Positions 49,942-58,738 of a stretch of 64,000 nt of DNA are shown here, piece after piece. The position numbers and the translations under genes are program-made. Positions within the stretch are counted from its first letter, which is position 1. Each line of letters opens with the position of its first letter. Location: NCBI RefSeq assembly GCF_023101145.1, contig NZ_CP073714.1:1984001-2048000 (forward strand), written 5' to 3'. The notes under the pieces were generated by a model that saw only the letters and a list, made by a program, of their open reading frames with translations, was not told the origin of the DNA and did no database searches. The stretch comes from Paenibacillus pabuli. Its GTDB lineage: Bacteria > Bacillota > Bacilli > Paenibacillales > Paenibacillaceae.

Positions 49942-49976
49942 AAGGCGGGCCTCCGAAATTTCCGGTGTCCGTCTTT
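49942..49976 (+). terminator. Weak terminator-like hairpin
   Basis: AAGGCGGGC (49942-49950) can pair with GTCCGTCTT (49967-49975) including two G-U pairs; the loop contains CCGAAATTTCCGG. There is no proper T-run. The rest of the 274-base gap (49890-50163) shows no gene. Confidence 0.35.
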
Positions 49977-50163
49977 CGTATGCGTTTATATCGAAATTGA
50001 ATTTGCAGATAGTTAGGAAAGTCAAGATGGATTCGGAATAGAGATTAAGCAGGAGAAAGGATCTACGTACCAGAAGTGTTAGTGTACAACAAAGTATATA
50101 TGCTTAATTCAATAACTACACAAAAATGGAGCGGACAGAAACAACGCAACTGGGAGGATAATC

Positions 50164-50673
50164 ATGGACACTAGAACTGAGATTTTAACGATGTGTATGG
50201 TATGGGACAAGCAGAATGATCGGGTACTATTAATGAACCGACCGAATCGAAAAGGATTTCCCGGATATATCGCTCCTGGAGGGAAAGTCGATTTTCCGGA
50301 AAGTATTGTGGACGGTGCCGTGCGAGAAGTTAAAGAGGAAACAGGACTTGTGGTAACAGAAATTAAATATAAAGGTCTTGATGAATTTTGTGATCCGGAG
50401 CAAGGGTTGCGTTATATGGTTTTCAACTACGTGGCTACTTCTTTTGAGGGGGAGTTACTAAGTGATCCACCGGAAGGCGAACTGTTGTGGGTTACTTTAG
50501 GGCAAGCGCTGGAGCTGCCAGTGCAGGATTGGTTTGCGGATCGGTTCCCGCGATTTTTTCAAACAGGTACGTTTGAGCGGAGTGTGATCTGGGAGAAATC
50601 AACGGGGCGTACACTGAAAGAGACATTTATGGTGTATGACGATTCGGTTCTTGAACAGAGTGAAGTTAAATAA
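50164..50673 (+). CDS. Nudix hydrolase (MutT/8-oxo-dGTPase-like)
   Basis: A 169-residue Nudix protein with CTGGGAGGATAATC before the ATG. The Nudix box GGKVDFPESIVDGAVREVKE followed by ETGL fits Gx5Ex7REUxEExGU, including the metal-binding Glu residues. Its opening TEILTMCMVWDKQNDRVLLM, and PEGELLWVTLGQALELP with TFERSVIWEKSTGRTLKETF, resemble the Bacillales YtkD/8-oxo-dGTP diphosphatase group (MutTs). It probably cleans up modified nucleotides; exact substrate not evident. An NTF2-like gene follows by 27 bases. Confidence 0.9.
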   Translation: MDTRTEILTMCMVWDKQNDRVLLMNRPNRKGFPGYIAPGGKVDFPESIVDGAVREVKEETGLVVTEIKYKGLDEFCDPEQGLRYMVFNYVATSFEGELLSDPPEGELLWVTLGQALELPVQDWFADRFPRFFQTGTFERSVIWEKSTGRTLKETFMVYDDSVLEQSEVK

Positions 50674-50700
50674 TTCAAAACGCAGGAGGCGGAATAAATC

Positions 50701-51069
50701 ATGGGATACCAGCATGCACTGGAAGGATACATTGCAGCGACCAATACACATCAGTTTGATGAGGTAAGCAAGTGGTTATCACCGGATGCCGTATATTGGT
50801 TTACCGGAACGTCTTGTACTACGCTTAACGAAATTCGGGCTTATTTTGAAAACGCTTGGGAGACAGTCAAGGATGAGGTGTATCGTGCAGAAGATGTCAC
50901 GTGGATTACGACTGGCGAAGAACAGGCGGTCTGTATTTATACCTATCACTGGAGAGGAATGTATAAAGGGGAACCAGCTGCTGGAAAAGGTCGGGCTACC
51001 AATGTATTTGTTGCAGGCATCAACGGAGAATGGAAATTAATCCACGAGCACTTAAGCACGGGTGAATAA
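50701..51069 (+). CDS. NTF2-like / SnoaL-like small protein
   Basis: A 122-residue alpha+beta-barrel protein with GCAGGAGGCGG upstream of the ATG. The first helix YQHALEGYIAATNTHQFDEV, a WLSPDAVYWFTG turn, LNEIRAYFENAWETVKDEVY and strands ending GEWKLIHEHLS are typical of the nuclear transport factor 2-like superfamily (ketosteroid-isomerase/SnoaL/YybH branches). No catalytic residue set can be assigned. It shares a transcript with the upstream Nudix gene. Confidence 0.85.
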   Translation: MGYQHALEGYIAATNTHQFDEVSKWLSPDAVYWFTGTSCTTLNEIRAYFENAWETVKDEVYRAEDVTWITTGEEQAVCIYTYHWRGMYKGEPAAGKGRATNVFVAGINGEWKLIHEHLSTGE

Positions 51070-51194
51070 CGTGAGGAATAGAACGTTGCGATTTTATAAC
51101 AGTCTACATGAATAAAGCTAATAAATAAGGCTTCTATTTGAAGAATGCTTCATAATTTTATCAGCCAATTCTATATATTTATATCCAGATATTA

Positions 51195-51203
51195 TGATAT
51201 AAT
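51195..51203 (+). promoter_or_regulatory. Extended -10 promoter before GNAT gene 51239
   Basis: TGATATAAT is a perfect extended -10 element 36 bases upstream of the start codon, within an AT-rich spacer (51070-51238); the -35 region is poor. Confidence 0.5.
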
Positions 51204-51238
51204 GAAGTTTACTTTTTAAAAGGAGAGGACTTGCTATT

Positions 51239-51661
51239 ATGGATATTACATTTCGTGACTCGCTGGCGGGAATAGGTATCGACAAACTTAGCGGGAATTT
51301 TTTTGAAGGTTGGCCAACCCCTCCTTCTACGGCTACTTTCCTGAAGCTGCTGGAGCAATCCTATGCTGTCGAACTGGCTATCGATGAAGAAACCGGAAAA
51401 GTGGTGGGCTTTATTCAAGCGATTTCAGATGGAGTTCTTAGTGCATATATTCCCTTATTGGAAGTGCTTCCGGAGTATCAGGGTAAAGGCATCGGAACAG
51501 ATCTCATCAAGCGTATGTTTAATCGTCTGGGTGATCTCTATATGATTGATCTTTTGTGCGATAACGAACTCCAGGAGTTCTATGGGAAACAGGGCATGCA
51601 AAAAGCATCTGGCATGGTGATTCGTCATTATCAAAATCAGGCTGGAGCGGTAAAGAGCTAA
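51239..51661 (+). CDS. GNAT family N-acetyltransferase
   Basis: A 140-residue GNAT protein with AAAAGGAGAGG upstream of the ATG. The core is IPLLEVLPEYQGKGIGTDLI (motif A) and IDLLCDNELQEFYGKQGMQK with SGMVIRHYQNQAG as the ending, the YjdJ-like tiny GNAT type. The N-terminal half, DSLAGIGIDKLSGNFFEGWP, is shorter than usual and fits a small, intact domain. It is preceded by its own extended -10 promoter. Confidence 0.88.
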   Translation: MDITFRDSLAGIGIDKLSGNFFEGWPTPPSTATFLKLLEQSYAVELAIDEETGKVVGFIQAISDGVLSAYIPLLEVLPEYQGKGIGTDLIKRMFNRLGDLYMIDLLCDNELQEFYGKQGMQKASGMVIRHYQNQAGAVKS

Positions 51662-51859
51662 TAGATTTGGTGAACTAGATGGTTGAAATAAGTATAAAAA
51701 TCGTTCCGGAGTAACCCGAAGTTATAAAAAGTGAAAAATATGAATTCAGACTAAAACATTTATATACGGAAGGTTGTTATATATTTGGTGACTAGCTATA
51801 CATAGGCTTCTGCAAACGGGACGTAAATGAATATGTACGAGGAAAAGGTGGAGATTGGT

Positions 51860-52345
51860 GTGAATTTGTCGTTCCGGATTTTGGACTGGGAAGAAGAAAA
51901 ACCTTATGAGCTTTTATTGATGGCTGATCCGTCCAAAGCCATAGTTGACGAATATCTGAGTCGTGGTGTTTGTTTTATCGCTGAATATGAAGGAGAGATG
52001 GTAGGAGAGTTTGTCTTGCTGAAGACGCGTCCAGAGACGGTAGAGATTGTTAATATTGCCGTACAGGAGGAATTACAGGGACAGGGCGTAGGCAAACACA
52101 TGATCAAGGAAGCGATAGAAGCAGCACGCAGGCTTGGTGGGCGAACGGTAGAAATTGGGACAGGCAACTCAAGTTTTCATCAGTTGAAGCTGTATCAGCG
52201 CTGCGGTTTTCGCATTATAGGGGTTGATCGGGATTTCTTTGTGAAACATTATGAAGAAGAGATTATAGAAGATGGCATTCGCTGTGTCGATATGATTCGT
52301 TTGGCTCTGGATCTGGATACCGTGGCGGAGGAGAACAAGAAGTGA
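51860..52345 (+). CDS. GNAT family N-acetyltransferase
   Basis: A 161-residue GNAT. I choose the GTG at 51860, six bases after AAGGTGGAG; an ATG at 51827 would add 11 residues not typical of the fold. VNLSFRILDWEEEKPYELLL opens the domain, EIVNIAVQEELQGQGVGKHM is motif A, and QLKLYQRCGFRIIGVDRDFF motif B. EIGTGNSSFHQLKLYQRCGF is a hallmark of the group near YjaB/YncA-like enzymes whose substrates are unknown. It overlaps the next gene by 4 bases (GTGA). Confidence 0.88.
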   Translation: MNLSFRILDWEEEKPYELLLMADPSKAIVDEYLSRGVCFIAEYEGEMVGEFVLLKTRPETVEIVNIAVQEELQGQGVGKHMIKEAIEAARRLGGRTVEIGTGNSSFHQLKLYQRCGFRIIGVDRDFFVKHYEEEIIEDGIRCVDMIRLALDLDTVAEENKK

Positions 52346-52704
52346 AGATATATCGCCTGAAACCAGAGGACCGTCGCAGTATTATCGCTTATAACAGTGA
52401 AGGAGCAGAGATTACGCCGATACTCCGAAGCACAACAGCTTGCCACATAGCCCAACTGAAACTGTCTGCAGGGGGAACTCTGGGGTTGCATCCAGCGGTA
52501 GGTGAGCAGGTGTTTCTGGTGCTAGAAGGTGAAGGTTGGGTAGTGGGAGAAACAGGTGAACGAGTAGTTGTCCATCCGGGGGATGCGGCGTATTGGAGTA
52601 ACGGTGAGAATCATCAATCCGGATCGGACAAAGGACTAACCGCATTGTTGATCGAAGGTGAAGAACTAATTGTTCGGTTATCGCTAGAGGCGGGAGACTC
52701 TTAG
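52342..52704 (+). CDS. Cupin domain protein
   Basis: A 120-residue single-domain cupin starting at a GTG that overlaps the GNAT stop (GTGA). Cupin motif 1 resembles LKLSAGGTLGLHPAVGEQVF (with His and Glu) and motif 2 is VHPGDAAYWSNGENHQSGSD (His). The metal-binding set is present but motif 1 has a single clear His, so binding may be weak. The protein probably binds a small ligand or isomerises a sugar derivative. Its position behind an acetyltransferase suggests a joint role, unproven. Confidence 0.87.
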   Translation: MKIYRLKPEDRRSIIAYNSEGAEITPILRSTTACHIAQLKLSAGGTLGLHPAVGEQVFLVLEGEGWVVGETGERVVVHPGDAAYWSNGENHQSGSDKGLTALLIEGEELIVRLSLEAGDS

Positions 52705-52719
52705 ATAGGAGCTGATGAT

Positions 52720-52845
52720 TTGAGTGTCTGGATCATTGTTATTATTGGAGCGATATTTGCCCCAACGTTCTATCAAATGAATAAACGTATTCGTAGATTG
52801 GAAGAGCAAGTTAGGCATCTTTCAGACGAGAGGGAGAACCTTTAA
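52720..52845 (+). CDS. Short membrane-anchored coiled-coil protein (41 residues)
   Basis: A TTG at 52720 has AGGAG eight bases upstream. The predicted product has an N-terminal membrane helix (SVWIIVIIGAIFAPTFYQMN) then a charged helix (KRIRRLEEQVRHLSDEREN) with coiled-coil spacing. Its TAA directly abuts the GTG of the next gene. Such tiny one-helix-plus-coil proteins are common in Bacillales and usually unannotated. The ribosome binding site, topology and tight fit between neighbours make a real gene likely. Confidence 0.65.
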   Translation: MSVWIIVIIGAIFAPTFYQMNKRIRRLEEQVRHLSDERENL

Positions 52846-53289
52846 GTGGATCAATACACGCACATGGGGGTATACGGTTTAGTCACCTGGGAGCAAAAAG
52901 TCCTGTTAATACATAAGGCTAGAGGAGCCTATATGGGGAAATGGGATTTGCCTGGAGGAAGGTTGGAGTTTGGTGAGCAACCGGAGACAGCCCTGCACCG
53001 CGAGATCGAAGAGGAGACAGGCCTTTCCAATCTGCAATTGGTGATTCGTTCGGCAGAGTCAGTCGTACTAGAGTGGATGTACAAAGGCGAGCCTGAAATG
53101 CTGCATCATATTGGGATTTTGTACGATATATATTTGACAAGCGAAAGTCGGCCTTATGAGATCAAAAAGGAACCGGACGGTGAAGATTCAATGGGCGCAC
53201 AATGGTTCACTTGGGAAGAGGTCGGAGAGTTATCATTGACGCCATTTGCACAGTATATGATTAGCAATTTTGATCGAAACCTATTTTGA
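52846..53289 (+). CDS. Nudix hydrolase
   Basis: A 147-residue Nudix protein with GTG start immediately after the preceding stop; AGGGAGA lies about nine bases upstream. The Nudix box is GGRLEFGEQPETALHREIEE followed by ETGL, complete with the REUxEExGU core. The rest, VLEWMYKGEPEMLHHIGILY and MGAQWFTWEEVGELSLTPFA, is common in Bacillales hydrolases of the YjhB/NUDT-like branch. Substrate unknown. It closes the GNAT-cupin-small-protein group and is followed by a strong terminator at 53388. Confidence 0.92.
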   Translation: MDQYTHMGVYGLVTWEQKVLLIHKARGAYMGKWDLPGGRLEFGEQPETALHREIEEETGLSNLQLVIRSAESVVLEWMYKGEPEMLHHIGILYDIYLTSESRPYEIKKEPDGEDSMGAQWFTWEEVGELSLTPFAQYMISNFDRNLF

Positions 53290-53387
53290 TTTGAATTTTA
53301 GGGCTGGTCAAATGGAACAGAATCGTTTATTCTGTGATAGATAGATTACAATTTTTTCAATTGAATAGGACTGACACCTTAAAGCAT

Positions 53388-53422
53388 AAGGCTATGAATC
53401 TGCGGATTCGTGGCCTTTTTTT
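53388..53422 (+). terminator. Rho-independent terminator
   Basis: AAGGCTATGAATC (53388-53400) pairs, allowing two G-U, with GATTCGTGGCCTT, followed by a run of seven T. It ends the GNAT/cupin/Nudix group. Confidence 0.85.
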
Positions 53423-53518
53423 GTGTTTTGAGAGGTGGATTGGGTCTTTGGAAGGGGGGCTGCATGCCTTGTGGTGATGGGGATCGCTGAAAAATAATAC
53501 CAATAGCCTAGATTTGCA

Positions 53519-53527
53519 TGGTAGAAT
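53519..53527 (+). promoter_or_regulatory. Extended -10 promoter of the SLH gene pair
   Basis: TGGTAGAAT (extended -10) lies about 100 bases upstream of the SLH protein start in the 340-base gap 53290-53629; the -35 region is not evident. Apart from this and the terminator at 53388 the gap shows nothing. Confidence 0.4.
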
Positions 53528-53629
53528 ATTGATGATTATGACAAATTTAGGTTTTGGCTTGAAGAGTAGTACGAGTGCTGAAGAAGCAGTGGTTTGCCCC
53601 ATACTAAGGTACATAGGAGAGTGAGTAGA

Positions 53630-54913
53630 TTGAAGAAGCAGATGAGATTAAACGGTAGGAAATCCAAAAAAAATGTGTTAATCGTCGGTTTGTTGACAAC
53701 GGCTTTGATGGCAGGAACGCTGCTGACTACTGGAAACGTGGGTCTGGTGTCAACTGTGGATGCTGCTACAAGCACGAATGGAGCGGGCGGGGCAGCTTCT
53801 GCGCTTACGAAATTCAAAGATATTAAAGGGCACTGGGCGCAAGCTACGATTGTCGAAGCCTTTGATAAAAATCTGATTTCTGGCTATCAGGATGGTACAT
53901 TCCGTCCCAATGCCAAAATCACACGTGGTGAGTATGCTACCCTTCTCAGCCGTGCAACCAGCTTGGAAAAGGTACAAGGCGAGAATCCTTTTGCTGATCT
54001 CAAGAGACACTGGTCTGAATCAGCTGTGACACAGTTGGTTGGCCAAGGTTTCATTCATGCTAGTGATTACCCGAAAGGATTCAATCCCAATGCTGAACTG
54101 ACACGCTACGAGATGATGAAATGGATTGCAAACGGACTGATCAAGTCGGGAACCAGTTTCCAAGATGCTTTTGACGACACCCGAGATACACTGCTACCTA
54201 CCCCAGAAGTGAATCGGGGAACGATTCGTGCAGAGCAAATTCCTTATCTTGCACTTGTTCGCGGAACGGGCATAGTTGGTGGATTTGAGGATGGTTCCCT
54301 GAAGCCTTCTGATCCAACAACTCGAGCAGAAGTGTCTGCCATTTTGCTGCGTTATATGGATGTCGAGGGTACGGATGCAGAGAAGTACAGTGATCTGAAT
54401 GAAATGCGTGAGGTTGGCACGACGGGAACGAATTTAACGACTGTTTCAAACTATAAATATATCAAAGGTAGCTTTGCAGATATCGTTAACACCGAGTACA
54501 CATTGAAAAACAATGTTGGTGTTGTGAAGTACCACAGATTTATTGTAGTGGATACAAGAGGAAGTAAGTCTAAGGGCCTTTACGCCTCGTTGTTTGTAGA
54601 TGAAAACAACTTAACCCGTGCGCAAAAGGGACAATTTTCTACCTATGCTGAGATTACGTTCACATCAAAGCTTGAAAAGTCAAATCTCTTAACTTTTGCT
54701 AGAGCGAATGATAACATTGCTATTCCAATTCAACGGCTATTTAACGTGGATTATTTGAAGGCTAAAGGGTTTATTACTTTACCAGACGATTCGAATGGAA
54801 TGCTTAAAAAGGAAAGGCCAGTAAAGTTTTGGACGTCACATACTTTGGACCCTGTAAAAGGGGGTTATATGTTGCAGAATGATGCTGGAAAAGAGATTCA
54901 GATCTATCAATAG
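53630..54913 (+). CDS. Secreted S-layer-homology (SLH) domain protein
   Basis: A 427-residue protein. TTG at 53630 is preferred; AGGAGAG lies about ten bases upstream. A basic start and hydrophobic stretch (VLIVGLLTTALMAGTLLTT) form the signal peptide, ending near DAATS. Three SLH motifs follow at about residues 60-115, 120-170 and 185-250: FKDIKGHWAQATIVEAFDKN, FADLKRHWSESAVTQLVGQG and GIVGGFEDGSLKPSDPTTRA, which bind pyruvylated wall polymer. The remainder (about 260-427) is an unknown beta-rich region. It is 5 bases upstream of the 1230-residue secreted gene, so the two are co-made at the cell surface. Confidence 0.92.
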   Translation: MKKQMRLNGRKSKKNVLIVGLLTTALMAGTLLTTGNVGLVSTVDAATSTNGAGGAASALTKFKDIKGHWAQATIVEAFDKNLISGYQDGTFRPNAKITRGEYATLLSRATSLEKVQGENPFADLKRHWSESAVTQLVGQGFIHASDYPKGFNPNAELTRYEMMKWIANGLIKSGTSFQDAFDDTRDTLLPTPEVNRGTIRAEQIPYLALVRGTGIVGGFEDGSLKPSDPTTRAEVSAILLRYMDVEGTDAEKYSDLNEMREVGTTGTNLTTVSNYKYIKGSFADIVNTEYTLKNNVGVVKYHRFIVVDTRGSKSKGLYASLFVDENNLTRAQKGQFSTYAEITFTSKLEKSNLLTFARANDNIAIPIQRLFNVDYLKAKGFITLPDDSNGMLKKERPVKFWTSHTLDPVKGGYMLQNDAGKEIQIYQ

Positions 54914-54918
54914 AATTT

Positions 54919-57900
54919 TTGGTGGTGTTTAATTTCAATATGAAATTTGTTGGACGAGGTTATTTCCGGACTTCATTCAGAGCGGTAATGGTTTTATTTT
55001 TTATCACAATAATCTATAATGTTACCCCTCATACCCTTTCTACAATTAGTGCTGTAGAACAGCCTTATGGGCCTAAATCTATGAAAGGACCTCCAGTGAC
55101 TGTAGATGCTAATGCAACAGAAGGCACCCCCGGAGTATACTGGTACCAACTTGATTCAGGAGAATTTAGAGCCGACTTCCAGGGAACCTACAAAATTGTA
55201 GATAATGGAGGTTCCGATGATGATGCATATCCAGTAAAAACGGAAATACCGGATAATGTTGATATGAGTAGGTGGCCGCCACTGAGCTGGAAACCATACA
55301 AAGGGATAGAAGTTAATAATTCAGTTGTTACTGATATCAAACTAAAAGATAACCCTGAAGGTGTAAAATATAAGCAGGTTAACAGTTATGAAGGAATAGG
55401 GACTCCGAGAGTTACAAGTGAAAAGAATGCTGATTTAAGAACATATACGGGAAAAGGTTTTGATTTCTTTGAAAGAGAACGTTATGGAACCAGACCTGGT
55501 AATAAACCAAAATTTAAGATGGTATATCATACTCCAGTTAGTATTTTCTGGGAAGGTAAGATCCATGAAGAAAAGGAAATTGACGTAACACCAGATTCCA
55601 CACTAACGGTTGGAGAAACCAAACAGATGGTATCCAAAGTTAAGACAAAAAACTACGGTTCTACACAGTGGAGTGAAGGCGTCGACGTAAGTCGGCGTGA
55701 TGCTGAAACCACCTGGTGGTCATCTGATCCGAGTATTGTCAGTATTGAACCAAAAACAGGAATGGTTAAGGCTGAAAAGCCGGGTACTGCTTTTGTACGT
55801 GCAATCTGGAACAACGGTACATACCTCATCTCGGATACGGCTGACATTACGGTTACGTCCGAACCAGGCCTCATTGTGAACTTGCCAAACGCCTGTAAAG
55901 CAGACACAGCTACACCGCTGCAAGCTAAAGCTATCCTAACCAAGTCAGACCTTTCTGTTCATGAGCTTACTGCTCATCCCAAATTGACCTGGCAAAGCTC
56001 CAATCCAGCTGTAGCAACCATAGGTGCAGATGGGAAAATGACGATCAAAGGTATCGTCGGGACCACCACCATCACTGCGCGATTTTTGGACACTGCCCAG
56101 CAGTTGGATGAACAAGGTACGCAGGTGTTAGATGTAAAGGATTGCACAGGCAACGGAGGAGACGGGGGAAATGATCCCGGTAACGGCGGAGGTGTTGTGG
56201 GTTGCCCTGTGACCATCAGTCCACCTAATAAAGGAGCGTTGATCGAATCGGCTGTCATGGACCCATCCGTCCGGGGCGTGCTGAAAGCTGATGATCGAGG
56301 ATCTGAGAAGTTTGATGCCACTCGAGGCATCCCGACTTCTGAAGACCTATATGCAAATGTCATGGCTAAAGGATACTTGTTCCAGCACCGTTGGGTGAAC
56401 ATGACGGGTACAGTCACATATACGGTGAAAGTGAAGAAGAACTATCACAAAACATGGACTATTCCCGGAAGACCCTCCAGTGGTCCAGACGATCCGGGTA
56501 CACCTCCCGAGCCTAAAGAACGTGATGTTCCTGTACAGGATTCAATGCAGGTTACACGACAATATAGTTATTGGCAGATTGATAATTTGGAGGTCTACCA
56601 GTTAAATCAAGCTACGATATCCAATTATGCACTTGGTGGCTACGGTGGTACAGTAACGCTGACTGCAAACGGATATACACCGCCGACCCTACAATCGGCT
56701 AATGATGATGCGGTTCCCGCACATGTGAAACCTGCACCTTGCAAGGAAATCGATCTTGGCACTGAAACTGTTCCAGGCGGTTCCACTGAACCTGCTACAC
56801 CCGTTGAAACGTCATTATTCCAATCCAAAGCAGAGGCTGAGGTCAAAGAGAACACTGTGAATAATGACAAAGTATTATTTAACGGTGCCACTGTGATGGA
56901 TCCTGCTCCGATGGATAAGACTGCTCCGCGACCTGGGACAATCCCTCAGCCTGGTATGATCGGTGACAATGTGCTGTACCAGAATCGTTTAACCATTCAG
57001 AATACGCTGATCAACAAGGCGGACCAGCCGACAACGGGCGAGATCGCCTATGGCTTGATTCCTGGCAACATTAAAGGGGGTCAGGATCAGAAGTTTTCTA
57101 TACAAGGAATTAATTCTGTCACAGTGCACACGCCTGTCGTTAACTACGCATGGGTGTCTGATGATCAGCCGCACAACCAGAAAACAGTGCCTGATCCGAC
57201 CAGCTCTGCGCTTATTTTGGAACGACCGTTTATTGTACGCATCCCTACCTCAGGGCAGCATCTGGACGTAACCAGTTACCCGGGTTATGGCAATAGGGAC
57301 TATGCCAAGTATTTTCGCATCAAGCAGGTTCGTTTCCCCTTTGATGTATATAACGCCGATAGAAGTCAGTTCATTCCAGCCAAGACCTGGGTGGACATTC
57401 CGGTCAACCAATTGGATACCGTTTTCTATCTTCCAGTATGGGTGGATGAAGGACATTACCGAATTGAATTTCGCAATATCGCGGAGAATGCTCCCGCATC
57501 ATTCACCGAACAGCAGGATGCCAATACGAATTTGACCCATCATGTTGCGGCAGATACGGTTCCCGTGGAGGTTATTGGGCGATTGTATGATTTTCACGTT
57601 ACGGATATCGCCGATTATAATTGGGAGAACGTGTTCCGTAAGCAGCTCGGGGGTACAGAGCCGACAGGGGTGAGCTACTGGACAGGACTTAACAGTATTG
57701 ATGGTGATCCGCGAGGGAATCTGGCACCCTTCGTGTTGCCTGTTCGCCCAGGCAGTCACCCTGTGCAGGGATTCGGTAATGCAGCGGTGAAAACAGGTTA
57801 CCATATCAAGTTTGACCTGAAAACAAAAGGGAATATGTTTGGCAAACAGGATGGTGTTCGAATTACACCGAGTTTCTACTTTGTGAGCAAAGACGGCTCT

Positions 57901-58611
57901 TCCAGACAAGAAGTCGATCTGTACTACCACCGCGGTCAAGAGCGACTTATTCGGATAGGATCGGCGCAGGACTTGGAAAAACGCTTTGTTGTCCTGAACT
58001 CGAGGCTGCGTAACGTACCCGGCACGGAATTGGGAGATACGGCGCGTTACCAGTATACTTATGAACTGACCGACAGTGAACGCAACCAGAGTCCGCTCGC
58101 TGATTATATGGTTCGGCTTGTAGATCAGATCTCTCACCAGAAAACCTGGGTAGGCCGCTATGATTGGATGATCCTGCCCGCTTCCATTCGTACACTGATT
58201 GGACCCAAGACAGACATTCCTTCTGGTGTTAGTGTAGACCGAGCGAATGCAGCGATCCAGCGTTGGTACGGAGAATACAGTCTGCCTGCAGATGTCTACG
58301 TCGTGGCAAAGGGAACCAATCTTGAATCGCTTGCCAGACAAAATCAATTGGATGAGAAGGCTTCTGTTTTTCTGAAGGACGGATATATTGTGGTCAACTT
58401 CAATATCGAGACACTTCGGAATGGGAATACAGAAGCTCCACACCTGCAATACATTTATGCCCCACTGATGAATCAGTGGCAGATGGAAGGTTTCAACAAC
58501 AGTCCAGTTGACGATCAGGGTAGAAGTTGGCCTCTGAAGGATGGGGATGTGGTCTTTTACCACGCAGATCAGTCCAGTCGGAGTGATTTTCAACCTCAGG
58601 TGCCGCATTAA
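54919..58611 (+). CDS. Large secreted bacterial-Ig (Big_2) / DUF5704 protein
   Basis: About 1230 residues. The start is uncertain: TTG/GTG codons at 54919-54927 or the ATG at 54940 may be used. A hydrophobic segment (AVMVLFFITIIYNVT) is the signal peptide. A 200-residue domain follows. Then come two Big_2 Ig-like domains (DVTPDSTLTVGETKQMVSKV, WWSSDPSIVSIEPKTGMVKA; HPKLTWQSSNPAVATIGADG), a Gly-rich linker (GNGGDGGNDPGNGGG), and a long C-terminal part resembling DUF5704 (MQVTRQYSYWQIDNLEVYQL; GYGGTVTLTANGYTPPTLQS). Four Cys are spread along it. With the SLH protein it probably forms a cell-wall-associated surface complex. Function is unknown. Confidence 0.8.
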   Translation: MVVFNFNMKFVGRGYFRTSFRAVMVLFFITIIYNVTPHTLSTISAVEQPYGPKSMKGPPVTVDANATEGTPGVYWYQLDSGEFRADFQGTYKIVDNGGSDDDAYPVKTEIPDNVDMSRWPPLSWKPYKGIEVNNSVVTDIKLKDNPEGVKYKQVNSYEGIGTPRVTSEKNADLRTYTGKGFDFFERERYGTRPGNKPKFKMVYHTPVSIFWEGKIHEEKEIDVTPDSTLTVGETKQMVSKVKTKNYGSTQWSEGVDVSRRDAETTWWSSDPSIVSIEPKTGMVKAEKPGTAFVRAIWNNGTYLISDTADITVTSEPGLIVNLPNACKADTATPLQAKAILTKSDLSVHELTAHPKLTWQSSNPAVATIGADGKMTIKGIVGTTTITARFLDTAQQLDEQGTQVLDVKDCTGNGGDGGNDPGNGGGVVGCPVTISPPNKGALIESAVMDPSVRGVLKADDRGSEKFDATRGIPTSEDLYANVMAKGYLFQHRWVNMTGTVTYTVKVKKNYHKTWTIPGRPSSGPDDPGTPPEPKERDVPVQDSMQVTRQYSYWQIDNLEVYQLNQATISNYALGGYGGTVTLTANGYTPPTLQSANDDAVPAHVKPAPCKEIDLGTETVPGGSTEPATPVETSLFQSKAEAEVKENTVNNDKVLFNGATVMDPAPMDKTAPRPGTIPQPGMIGDNVLYQNRLTIQNTLINKADQPTTGEIAYGLIPGNIKGGQDQKFSIQGINSVTVHTPVVNYAWVSDDQPHNQKTVPDPTSSALILERPFIVRIPTSGQHLDVTSYPGYGNRDYAKYFRIKQVRFPFDVYNADRSQFIPAKTWVDIPVNQLDTVFYLPVWVDEGHYRIEFRNIAENAPASFTEQQDANTNLTHHVAADTVPVEVIGRLYDFHVTDIADYNWENVFRKQLGGTEPTGVSYWTGLNSIDGDPRGNLAPFVLPVRPGSHPVQGFGNAAVKTGYHIKFDLKTKGNMFGKQDGVRITPSFYFVSKDGSSRQEVDLYYHRGQERLIRIGSAQDLEKRFVVLNSRLRNVPGTELGDTARYQYTYELTDSERNQSPLADYMVRLVDQISHQKTWVGRYDWMILPASIRTLIGPKTDIPSGVSVDRANAAIQRWYGEYSLPADVYVVAKGTNLESLARQNQLDEKASVFLKDGYIVVNFNIETLRNGNTEAPHLQYIYAPLMNQWQMEGFNNSPVDDQGRSWPLKDGDVVFYHADQSSRSDFQPQVPH

Positions 58612-58694
58612 ACACTGATATCAGTGCTAGTTGGTACATTTCATCGATGTACGTGTTGTCCATATAAACGAATCGTGTTAACCAAGTTCAAAAG

Positions 58695-58738
58695 AAGCCG
58701 CCAGGATGCTTTTACGCATTACAGGCGGCTTTTGGTTT
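58695..58738 (+). terminator. Terminator after the surface protein pair
   Basis: AAGCCGCC (58695-58702) pairs with GGCGGCTT (58724-58731), followed by TTGGTTT. Confidence 0.85.

Noticed and set aside
57499..58608. 369-codon minus-strand open frame
   Set aside because: It lies wholly opposite the 1230-residue secreted protein gene, has no family resemblance and no ribosome binding site; it is a shadow of the plus-strand gene.
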